This document shows, one piece after another, positions 17,796-26,783 of a stretch of DNA of 64,000 nt (position 1 is its first letter; the number at the start of each line of letters is the position of its first letter). The notes beneath the pieces are model-generated. The model was not told the DNA's origin. It made no database searches and saw only the letters and a program-made list of their open reading frames with translations. Location: the NCBI GenBank assembly GCA_902626585.1, contig CACOGA010000001.1:62001-126000 (forward strand), written 5' to 3'. The position numbers and the translations under genes are program-made. Origin of the DNA: an uncultured Bacteroidota bacterium. GTDB lineage: Bacteria; Bacteroidota; Bacteroidia; Flavobacteriales; Flavobacteriaceae.

Positions 17796-17858
17796 CATGT
17801 TCAAATATTAATTTGATTAATTATCGAAAAGAACCCTTATAAATATAATGGTGATACC

Positions 17859-19271
17859 TTGGTTTTGGAGAATACACCCAAAAAAAATGCAGAAAAGTCG
17901 GTGTATATTGAAAGCTATGGATGTGCAATGAATTTTAGTGATAGCGAGATTGTTGCGTCAATACTTTCTAAAAACGGATACAAAACATCAAATGATATGT
18001 ATAATGCTGATTTAATATTAGTAAATACATGCTCTATTAGAGAAAAGGCGGAATTAACTGTTCGTAAAAGACTAGAAAAGTTTAATAAAGTAAGAAAAAC
18101 CAATGCCAAAGTAAAGGTAGGTGTGCTCGGGTGCATGGCTGAAAGACTGAAGCATAAGTTTTTGGAGGAAGAAAAGATTGTTGATATGGTGGTTGGGCCT
18201 GACGCATACAAAGATCTTCCTAATTTACTTGAGGAAATTGAGGATGGCAAGTCGGCTGTTAATGTTATTTTATCGAAGGATGAAACATACGGCGACATTA
18301 CTCCAACTAGGATAAATTCCAACGGAATTAATGCATTTATTTCTATAACTAGAGGTTGTGATAATATGTGTACTTTTTGTGTAGTTCCCTATACAAGAGG
18401 AAGGGAAAGAAGTAGAGACCCTCAATCAATAATTGAGGAATTAAATGATTTACATCACAAGGGATTTAAAGAAATTACCCTTCTGGGACAAAATGTTGAC
18501 AGCTATCTTTGGTATGGGGGTGGGCTGAAAAAAGATTTTTCAAAAGCCAGTGAAATTCAGAAGGCTTCATCAATAAACTTCGCAAAATTATTGGAGATGT
18601 GCGCTTTAACACAACCCAAAATGCGTATAAGATTTTCGACTTCGAATCCTCAGGATATGTCTCTTGACGTAATTAAGGTCATGGCAAAATATGATAATAT
18701 CTGTAATTATATTCATCTTCCTGTGCAAAGTGGTAGTGATAAAGTTCTGAAAGCAATGAACAGAAAACATACCAGAGATGAATATATAAATCTCATTAAC
18801 AATATCTATAATATCATCCCAGACTGTAGCATAAGTCATGATATGATTTCAGGATTCCCCAATGAATCAGAACAAGACCATAAAGACACGCTGACCCTTA
18901 TGGAAAGTGTTAAATATTCCTTTGGTTACATGTTTAAATATTCGGAAAGACCTGGTACACCAGCAGCTAGAAAATTAGAGGATAACGTTGATGAAAAAAC
19001 AAAGAGCAGAAGGTTAAGTGAAATAGTTGAACTTCAGCAAAGACATAGTCTTTTTAGAAGTGAACAATTTATAGGAAAAATAGTTGAGGTTTTAATCGAA
19101 AAAGAGTCAAAAAAATCTAGCTCACAATGGGCAGGAAGAAATCAACAAAACTCTACCGTTGTTTTCCCAAAGGGGAATTATAATGTTGGAGATTTTGTTA
19201 ATGTAAAAATTAATAATTGTACAAGTGCCACACTTATGGGTGAAGCAGTTGGTTTTTCAAAAAATAATTAG
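17859..19271 (+). CDS. miaB: tRNA methylthiotransferase MiaB
   Basis: 470 residues from a TTG. Radical-SAM enzyme that adds the methylthio group to i6A37 of tRNAs. N-terminal methylthiotransferase domain with YIESYGCAMNFSDSEIVAS (first Cys), VNTCSIR and GVLGCMAER (three cluster Cys); radical-SAM CxxxCxxC in TRGCDNMCTFCVVPYTRGRERSR near residue 160; C-terminal TRAM domain about 400-465. No in-frame ATG exists near the N-terminus: the frame stays open upstream to a TGA at 17814, and the upstream residues (ending GDTLVLEN) look like the usual flavobacterial N-terminus, so translation may really begin at ATT 17820. First gene of a plus-strand run through groEL. Confidence 0.95.
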   Translation: MVLENTPKKNAEKSVYIESYGCAMNFSDSEIVASILSKNGYKTSNDMYNADLILVNTCSIREKAELTVRKRLEKFNKVRKTNAKVKVGVLGCMAERLKHKFLEEEKIVDMVVGPDAYKDLPNLLEEIEDGKSAVNVILSKDETYGDITPTRINSNGINAFISITRGCDNMCTFCVVPYTRGRERSRDPQSIIEELNDLHHKGFKEITLLGQNVDSYLWYGGGLKKDFSKASEIQKASSINFAKLLEMCALTQPKMRIRFSTSNPQDMSLDVIKVMAKYDNICNYIHLPVQSGSDKVLKAMNRKHTRDEYINLINNIYNIIPDCSISHDMISGFPNESEQDHKDTLTLMESVKYSFGYMFKYSERPGTPAARKLEDNVDEKTKSRRLSEIVELQQRHSLFRSEQFIGKIVEVLIEKESKKSSSQWAGRNQQNSTVVFPKGNYNVGDFVNVKINNCTSATLMGEAVGFSKNN

Positions 19272-19273
19272 CT

Positions 19274-20509
19274 ATGATTTCATTACAAGCACTAAAACAA
19301 AGGTTTGAAATAATTGGAAATAGTACTGGTCTGAATAGAGCATTAGAAAAGGCTATTCAGGTTGCTCCAACTGATATTTCATTATTAGTTACTGGAGAAA
19401 GTGGTGTTGGTAAGGAAGTTATTCCAAAAATAGCCCATCAACTTTCCCATAGAAAACACTCAAAGTTTATTGCTGTTAATTGTGGTGCAATTCCAGAGGG
19501 AACCATCGATAGTGAGCTCTTTGGTCATGAAAAGGGAGCATTTACTGGTGCTACTCAAACCAGGGCAGGATATTTTGAGGTAGCGGATGGGGGTACAATT
19601 TTCCTAGACGAGGTTGGGGAGCTTCCAATGACAACTCAAGTAAGATTACTCAGGGTCTTAGAAAACGGTGAATTTATTAAAGTTGGGTCCAGTAAAGTTC
19701 AAAAGACCAATGTGAGAATTGTTGCAGCTACCAACGTCAATATGAGTGAAGCAATTAGGAAAAATAAATTTAGAGAGGATCTTTACTATAGATTAAGTAC
19801 CATTGAAATAAATTTACCACCCTTGAGAAAAAGACGTGATGACATACATTTACTTTTTCGAAAATTTTGTTCGGATTTTGCTCAAAAATATAATATGCCA
19901 ACAATAAAATTAGATGATGATGCAATTCATATTTTAATCAATTACAGTTGGAATGGAAATATTAGGCAATTAAAAAATATTGCTGAACAGCTTTCCGTTT
20001 TGGAGGAAAATAGAGTTATTAATAAAGAGGTTATTTCAGAATATTTACCCAATACAAATAAAAATCTTCCCGCGCTAATTTCTGAAAAATCTGAAAAATC
20101 TGAATTTAATAACGAGCGTGAAATACTTTACAAGGTTTTATTTGACATGAAGGGAGACTTAAATGACTTAAAGAAGCTAACTCTCGAGCTAATGCAAACC
20201 TCTAACATAAGTGAATTCAAGAAAAATAATGAGCAATTAATTAACAAAGTTTATCAGAAAGATAATTATTCAGCTGATGATAATATTGAAGTTGTTGATG
20301 TAGGAAATAACAAAAACAAAGAATTTGAAAATGATTTTGATTATATTCAAGAAGTAAAAGCAATTGAGTCATTATCAATTCAAGAAAAAGAATTAGAGCT
20401 AATAAAAAAATCCCTCGATAAACATGAAGGGAAAAGAAAGTTAGCTGCAAAGGAGTTGGGGATTAGTGAAAGAACTCTTTACAGAAAAATTAAACAATTT
20501 GATTTATAA
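19274..20509 (+). CDS. Sigma-54-type AAA+ transcription activator without receiver domain
   Basis: 411 residues. It begins directly with the sigma-54 interaction AAA+ domain: Walker A GESGVGKE near residue 40, the GAFTGA loop that contacts sigma-54 near residue 86, Walker B GGTIFLDEVGELP near residue 110. A low-complexity linker (about 265-365) leads to a C-terminal Fis-like HTH (RKLAAKELGISERTLYRKIKQF). The usual N-terminal receiver or sensor domain is missing, so activity may depend on protein level or partner binding. It sits 2 bases after miaB and 3 before lptE, an arrangement seen in Flavobacteriia. Target genes unknown. Confidence 0.92.
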   Translation: MISLQALKQRFEIIGNSTGLNRALEKAIQVAPTDISLLVTGESGVGKEVIPKIAHQLSHRKHSKFIAVNCGAIPEGTIDSELFGHEKGAFTGATQTRAGYFEVADGGTIFLDEVGELPMTTQVRLLRVLENGEFIKVGSSKVQKTNVRIVAATNVNMSEAIRKNKFREDLYYRLSTIEINLPPLRKRRDDIHLLFRKFCSDFAQKYNMPTIKLDDDAIHILINYSWNGNIRQLKNIAEQLSVLEENRVINKEVISEYLPNTNKNLPALISEKSEKSEFNNEREILYKVLFDMKGDLNDLKKLTLELMQTSNISEFKKNNEQLINKVYQKDNYSADDNIEVVDVGNNKNKEFENDFDYIQEVKAIESLSIQEKELELIKKSLDKHEGKRKLAAKELGISERTLYRKIKQFDL

Positions 20510-20512
20510 AAA

Positions 20513-21013
20513 ATGAAGGTTTTTAGGCTACTTTTATTTTTAATTTTGGTTTCTGGCTGTAATGTAAAATACAGCCTAACTGGGGCATCTATCTCACCTG
20601 AAACTAAAACATTTCAGGTAAATTATTTTCAAAATAATGCTCCATTGATTGAGCCAGGAATTGAAAGAGATTTTACAAATAAACTTGTTGATTTATTAAT
20701 TAATCAAACTAGCTTAGAACTAGTAAAGTCAAATGGTGATCTGATGTATGAAGGTGAGATAGTGGAATACAGAATTTCTCCTACAACCGCCACTGCAAAT
20801 AATACTGCTGCTCAGAACAGACTAACTGTTGGAGTAAATATTAGATTTTACGATAAAAATGATTCTGAAGCAGATTTTGAAAAAAGATTTTCTTTTTATT
20901 ATGATTACCCAGGGAATGTTCAATTAATTGGAGGACAAAGAGATACCGCACTAGACGAAATTTTTGAAAGAATCACTCAAGATGTTTTTAATGCCTCTCT
21001 AGCAAAATGGTAA
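20513..21013 (+). CDS. lptE: LptE-like LPS-assembly lipoprotein
   Basis: 166 residues. Lipoprotein signal MKVFRLLLFLILVSGC with Cys16. The mature part (NVKYSLTGASI, then a KTFQVNYFQNNA-type strand and an IEPGIERDFTNKLVDLL helix) matches the Bacteroidota LptE family (LPS assembly lipoprotein, partner of LptD at the outer membrane). Sequence similarity in this family is low, so the role is inferred from pattern and from the conserved place between the sigma-54 activator and secG. Confidence 0.85.
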   Translation: MKVFRLLLFLILVSGCNVKYSLTGASISPETKTFQVNYFQNNAPLIEPGIERDFTNKLVDLLINQTSLELVKSNGDLMYEGEIVEYRISPTTATANNTAAQNRLTVGVNIRFYDKNDSEADFEKRFSFYYDYPGNVQLIGGQRDTALDEIFERITQDVFNASLAKW

Positions 21014-21014
21014 T

Positions 21015-21656
21015 ATGAACAAAAAAAACTTTATCAAAATATTACAACAACCAGAAAATCTTACGAAAAAAGAATTAGTTTTTTTAGAAGAAATTAGTCA
21101 AGAGTTCCCTTATTTTCAACCAAGTAGAGCAATTTATCTTAAATCTTTGTCAGAGAATAAGGATATCAAATTTAAAAAGTATCTCAAAACTACCGCGGCA
21201 TATACAAGAGATAGGAAAGTTCTCTTTGATTTTATCAAAAAAAGTCAAAAACAAAATGAAAAAGTTTTCTTTAACAAGAATATTATCTCCAAGGTTATGG
21301 CTGAAGAAAATACCCTGATTCATGAAAATGCTTCTCAGAAAAATAGCTTTGTTGATTGGTTGAAGTTGTCAAATTTAAAACCTATAGATAGATTAAATGA
21401 ATCGGATACTGTTGATAAGTTTATTTCAAAAAAACCAAGATTAAAAGCTGAGGTTAATCAAGAAGAAGATCATGATTCAGATGAAGAATTAGCTAATAAA
21501 TCTGTTTACATGACAGAAACTTTGGCAAAGCTTTATCTAAATCAAAAAAATTATGAAAAAGCGATTCAGTCTTATAAAATATTAATTTTGAAATTTCCAG
21601 AAAAAAACAGTTACTTTGCAAACCAAATTAAAAAAATTAAAAAACTGAAAAAATGA
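21015..21656 (+). CDS. Hypothetical protein with C-terminal TPR-like repeat
   Basis: 213 residues, one base after lptE and overlapping secG by 4 bases, so part of the same transcript. No signal peptide. The N-terminal half is helical and rich in Lys (QQPENLTKKELVFLEEISQEFPYFQPSRAIYL), and the last about 45 residues (ETLAKLYLNQKNYEKAIQSYKILILKFPEK) form one clear TPR motif with the start of a second. It is conserved between lptE and secG in Flavobacteriia; probably a cytoplasmic adaptor, but its partner is not known. Confidence 0.75.
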   Translation: MNKKNFIKILQQPENLTKKELVFLEEISQEFPYFQPSRAIYLKSLSENKDIKFKKYLKTTAAYTRDRKVLFDFIKKSQKQNEKVFFNKNIISKVMAEENTLIHENASQKNSFVDWLKLSNLKPIDRLNESDTVDKFISKKPRLKAEVNQEEDHDSDEELANKSVYMTETLAKLYLNQKNYEKAIQSYKILILKFPEKNSYFANQIKKIKKLKK

Positions 21657-21985
21657 GTTCTTATTCGATTTTCCTCATATTAATTGTTATCGTTGCATTT
21701 CTTTTGGTTGTTGTTATAATGGTTCAAAACCCTAAAGGAGGTGGATTATCTTCTTCTTTTGGTGGTGGTGGCACACAACAACTAGGCGGAGTTAAACAAA
21801 CAACTGACTTTTTGGATAAGAGTACTTGGTATTTGGGTGCGACCCTGATAGGCCTAATCCTACTTTCAAACATAACCTTTACTCAGTCTGATTCAATCTC
21901 TGAATCAAAAGCATTAAATACGGAGGAAATTGTTGCTGAACCGCTTCCAATCAGTATTCCTGAGGAAGAGACACCTGAGGATTAA
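21653..21985 (+). CDS. secG: Protein translocase subunit SecG
   Basis: 110 residues. Two membrane helices (about 4-24 and 58-78) separated by the conserved loop MVQNPKGGGLSSSFGGGG, the SecG signature. It assists SecYE in preprotein export at the inner membrane. The C-terminal tail is acidic. The ATG overlaps the end of the TPR-like gene by 4 bases (ATGA), implying translational coupling. The groES promoter begins 25 bases after the stop. Confidence 0.95.
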   Translation: MSSYSIFLILIVIVAFLLVVVIMVQNPKGGGLSSSFGGGGTQQLGGVKQTTDFLDKSTWYLGATLIGLILLSNITFTQSDSISESKALNTEEIVAEPLPISIPEEETPED

Positions 21986-22010
21986 TAAGAATTTTTTCTT
22001 TTCATGTAAT

Positions 22011-22041
22011 TTTGTCAGCTTTTTTTAGGTGGCATGATTTG
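22011..22041 (+). promoter_or_regulatory. Candidate groESL promoter
   Basis: TTTG (22011-22014), exactly 19 bases, then ATGATTTG (22034-22041), which matches the TTTG half of the -7 box but has AT instead of TA at its first two positions. It lies 28 bases before the groES ATG. No CIRCE (HrcA) inverted repeat is present. Confidence 0.5.
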
Positions 22042-22068
22042 TGAAAAATTAAATTAAATTATTTAGAT

Positions 22069-22344
22069 ATGAAATTAAATATAAAACCGCTTGCTGATAG
22101 AGTTCTAGTTGAGCCATTACAAGCAGAAACTAAAACTGCATCAGGTATAATTATCCCTGATAATGCAAAAGAAAAACCACAAAAAGCTAATGTTGTAGCT
22201 GTTGGAAATGGAACAAAAGACAATCCAATGACTGTAAAAGTTGGTGATGTTGTCTTGTATGGAAAATACTCCGGCACTGAACTTAAATTAGATGGTAAAG
22301 ATTATTTAATCATGTCAGAAAAGGATATTCTGGCAATAGTATAA
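22069..22344 (+). CDS. groES: Co-chaperonin GroES
   Basis: 91 residues, normal length. It has the family N-terminus ([13 protein letters not shown]), the mobile loop that contacts GroEL ([18 protein letters not shown], about residues 17-35) and the C-terminal [15 protein letters not shown]. It caps GroEL in ATP-driven protein folding. It has its own likely promoter and is followed by groEL 15 bases later. Confidence 0.98.
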   Translation: MKLNIKPLADRVLVEPLQAETKTASGIIIPDNAKEKPQKANVVAVGNGTKDNPMTVKVGDVVLYGKYSGTELKLDGKDYLIMSEKDILAIV

Positions 22345-23994
<1,650 letters not shown>

Positions 23995-24020
23995 ATTCTA
24001 AATATTTCTTAATATATTAA

Positions 24021-24053
24021 AAAGGGTAATGATTAATTTTATTACTCTTTTTT
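24021..24053 (+). terminator. groESL terminator
   Basis: AAAGGGTAAT / ATTACTCTTT stem of 10 pairs (one G-U in plus-strand RNA, a C-A mismatch in the other direction), 10-base loop, then a T run. The G-U supports plus-strand use. The hairpin contains the stop codon (24042-24044) of the convergent minus-strand gene. Confidence 0.8.
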
Positions 24054-24428
24054 ATTGGGGGAGTTTATCGGTTTTCTATCCAGACCGTGATCTCTTACTA
24101 CCTGTAAATCACGATACTTGCAGCATGGGTCCAAAAGGCTGTAAGCTTCATCAGATGCTATTTCCTTTTTTGTATCATGGCCAATGGATGCAATAAATTT
24201 GTGAATCTCATCAACTGAGATGTGTTTTTCATTGTAAACTAACTTCAAAGTTCTATTCTCAAGATTCCAATCTGCTAATTTTATTCCTTTTTTATGAATT
24301 GCTTGTTTTTCAATTCTATTTTCACACATCATACAAACTCCATCAACAATAATTACTGTAGATTTAGTCTGTGAAATAGTTTTAAATGAGAACAAAAGCA
24401 TTAATGATAAGAATATATTTAATTTCAT
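24042..24428 (-). CDS. Exported heavy-metal-associated (HMA-like) protein
   Basis: 128 residues. Signal peptide about 1-19 (MKLNIFLSLMLLFSFKTISQ). Residues about 22-90 follow the HMA ferredoxin-like pattern, with VDGVCMMCENRIEKQAIHKKGI, where CMMC at about 32-35 replaces the classical GMTCxxC metal site, and a C-terminal LDPCCKYRDL Cys pair at about 101-102. Such domains bind soft metals such as Cu(I). The gene follows a TonB receptor with its own Cys-Cys motif by 11 bases on the same strand, suggesting the two work together on a metal in the outer membrane and periplasm. Copper is inferred, not shown. Confidence 0.83.
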   Translation of the reverse strand: MKLNIFLSLMLLFSFKTISQTKSTVIIVDGVCMMCENRIEKQAIHKKGIKLADWNLENRTLKLVYNEKHISVDEIHKFIASIGHDTKKEIASDEAYSLLDPCCKYRDLQVVRDHGLDRKPINSPNKKE

Positions 24429-24439
24429 AGCCCTTAAAT

Positions 24440-26710
24440 TTACTTAATATAATATCTTAAACCAACATATGTCATTCTACCAAAAATTGGACCATACACA
24501 TATGTTGCATCAAAATAATCTCCAAATGGATCATCTGACGCAATAATTGGATTTCGTTGTTTGTAATTTGTTAAATTTTCAACACCTAGATATAACTGAA
24601 AAGATTCACCAAAAACTCTGGTTATCTGGGTGTTGATTAAATTTAATCTTTCTGAAATATTGGGAAGCCTGTACTGCTGTGGATTATCTTGGGTAGATGG
24701 TATTCGCTGTTCTCCAATATGATTGAATGTAAAATCATATTTCCAACTCCTACCGTTTTCGTTCATAGGCCCATTATATGATAGATTAAAAAATAATCTG
24801 TCTGAGGGTGTTAAAGGATTTTTTAATCGTCCATGTGAAATATAATCTGTTTCGGCGACGGTATTTTTATAAGCAAATAGTAAATCAATAGAACTTGAAA
24901 ATGTATATGTAAGTTGTGCCTGAAAACTATTTGAAAAGCTTTTACCTGTCAAATTATAAAAATTAATTTGTGATGGTGTTTCCCAGTCCGCTACAACTTT
25001 ATTTTGAAAATCAGTGACATAGTAGTCTAGAATAAATTGAGAATCTCTACCAAATAATTTAAAACTATTTATTATTGATAATCCATAATTCCAAGCTTGA
25101 TCAGCTTTCATGGAAGAAAAATTCGTAGACATTGAATTTTCTGTGAAAATAATTTCTCTTGAACTGTAAAATAATTTTTGGGTTTCAGAAAAAATATTTG
25201 CCACACGGGTTGCTTTACCAAAAGAAAATTTGAGGGTGGACTTTGGAAGTACCCTATATTTCATATGAAATCTAGGTGAAATAAAATTTCCGATTTTATT
25301 GTGATTGTCAAATCTTAAACCAGCTGATAAATTTATATTATCTAAATCATCATAGTTATATTCAAAATATGCACCAATTGACCTTTCAGTTCTAGAAATA
25401 TCAAAATTATTAATACTAAGATTATTATTAAATATGAACTCTTCATACTCATCATAAGTCAGTGAAATACCGGCTTTAATTTTACTTCTTGTATCACCAA
25501 TAATGGAATTATATACGAGGTTTGAGTAGATACTTGTTTGTTTAGTATCATGGTTTCTATTGCCAAAAGATGAACCCATGTCAATTCCAGTGTATGCAAA
25601 TTGAAGTCCTAAAGACCTGTAAGTGATAAGCGGATCTACATATCCAAATTTTAAATTTGTCTTTAAAATTTCTGAATCGGTTTTTCCTCCCCAATAATTC
25701 TGATTTTCAAGGAAAATTACCCCATCAATATATTCATTTTCACCATAAACTCTCTCATCAAAAACATAATTGAAATCAAAAAAACCAACCAAACCCTTTT
25801 CTAGGTTTGTATATTGAAACCTGTTAAGAATATTCAACTGCTTTCCAGTAGGACTATCTTTAAATCCATCGTTATTGTTATCCGCGCTAGTATCTTTTTT
25901 ATTAGCGTGAAAGTAAAGTCCATGGTCAAGCTTATTATTTACATTGGTCGTGTAATGAGCATTTAATTCCAATCGCTCCATTGCATTAGCAAATAGATTT
26001 AAAAAAAATTTATCGTCTGTTAATGGCTTTCTAAGCTCGGCATTAATTTGCCCAGAAATACTTTCATATCCGTTTACTACACTTCCTGACCCTTTTGCAA
26101 CCTGTAAACTTTCGATCCAAGTTCCGGGAATATATGTTAGTCCATAAGACTGAAGTGTTCCCCTGATTGAAGGAATATTTTCAATAGACATTAATATATT
26201 GGGGCTACTAAGACCAAGCATATTTATTTGTTTTCTTCCGGAAATGGCATCAGAAAAGTTAACATCAATCGAGGGAGTTGTTTCAAAACTTTCAGCGAGA
26301 TTACAGCACGCAGCTTTTAATAATTCTTCAGATGAAATATTTATAATATTTGCTGAGCTTAAAAGAGAAACTGAAGATGATTTTGAGTTGTATTGTAGAG
26401 AAACTTCATCCAATGCAGTATCTGATAATAAGAAAATCTTAGGGTCTGAAGAGCTAACACTTAATGTATCATTTTGATAACCCACATAACTGACTATATA
26501 GGTTTCTAAATTATCAGGATTTGATAAAATAAAATTTCCCTCAGTGTCAGAAATTGTTCCACCTGAATTGTCAATCCAAAAAATATTTGCACCGGTAATT
26601 GGTATCTGCTGGTTATCAATCAATTCTAAAATCTTACCTTTTATTTGCTGTGCAATAACATAATTAGAAAAAAATAATAAAGAAAATACAAGCAATAAAC
26701 TTTTGTGCAT
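24440..26710 (-). CDS. TonB-dependent receptor with Cys-Cys plug motif (probably metal-related)
   Basis: 756 residues from the ATG at 26708-26710; an in-frame start at 26764 would put 18 residues before the signal peptide, so the shorter start is preferred. Layout: signal peptide about 1-21, carboxypeptidase-regulatory-like domain about 22-100 (IKGKILELIDNQQIPITGANIFW), plug about 118-240, then the 22-strand-type barrel to a C-terminal aromatic (VGLRYYIK). In the plug, LLKAACCNLAESFETTPSIDV carries a Cys pair typical of a subfamily linked to HMA proteins. It is likely energised by TonB-ExbBD for uptake of a metal or metal complex. No TonB genes are nearby. Confidence 0.9.
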   Translation of the reverse strand: MHKSLLLVFSLLFFSNYVIAQQIKGKILELIDNQQIPITGANIFWIDNSGGTISDTEGNFILSNPDNLETYIVSYVGYQNDTLSVSSSDPKIFLLSDTALDEVSLQYNSKSSSVSLLSSANIINISSEELLKAACCNLAESFETTPSIDVNFSDAISGRKQINMLGLSSPNILMSIENIPSIRGTLQSYGLTYIPGTWIESLQVAKGSGSVVNGYESISGQINAELRKPLTDDKFFLNLFANAMERLELNAHYTTNVNNKLDHGLYFHANKKDTSADNNNDGFKDSPTGKQLNILNRFQYTNLEKGLVGFFDFNYVFDERVYGENEYIDGVIFLENQNYWGGKTDSEILKTNLKFGYVDPLITYRSLGLQFAYTGIDMGSSFGNRNHDTKQTSIYSNLVYNSIIGDTRSKIKAGISLTYDEYEEFIFNNNLSINNFDISRTERSIGAYFEYNYDDLDNINLSAGLRFDNHNKIGNFISPRFHMKYRVLPKSTLKFSFGKATRVANIFSETQKLFYSSREIIFTENSMSTNFSSMKADQAWNYGLSIINSFKLFGRDSQFILDYYVTDFQNKVVADWETPSQINFYNLTGKSFSNSFQAQLTYTFSSSIDLLFAYKNTVAETDYISHGRLKNPLTPSDRLFFNLSYNGPMNENGRSWKYDFTFNHIGEQRIPSTQDNPQQYRLPNISERLNLINTQITRVFGESFQLYLGVENLTNYKQRNPIIASDDPFGDYFDATYVYGPIFGRMTYVGLRYYIK

Positions 26711-26770
26711 ATTGTTAACAAAATTGAATTCTTTAGGCAAAAATAAAGATAAATGATGTACCAATTTAAT

Positions 26771-26778
26771 TATTTTTG
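26771..26778 (+). promoter_or_regulatory. Possible -7 element of purH promoter
   Basis: TATTTTTG matches TAnnTTTG and ends only five bases before the purH ATG. No TTG is at 19-20 spacing. If real, the purH transcript would be nearly leaderless. Confidence 0.35.
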
Positions 26779-26783
26779 AGAAT

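Noticed and set aside
17915-18322. A 135-codon open frame antisense to miaB
   Set aside because: It overlaps the strongly conserved miaB N-terminal domain and has no start signal or motif.
21986-22068. Possible CIRCE heat-shock element before groES
   Set aside because: No TTAGCACTC-N9-GAGTGCTAA repeat or near match is present; the region only fits a housekeeping-type promoter.
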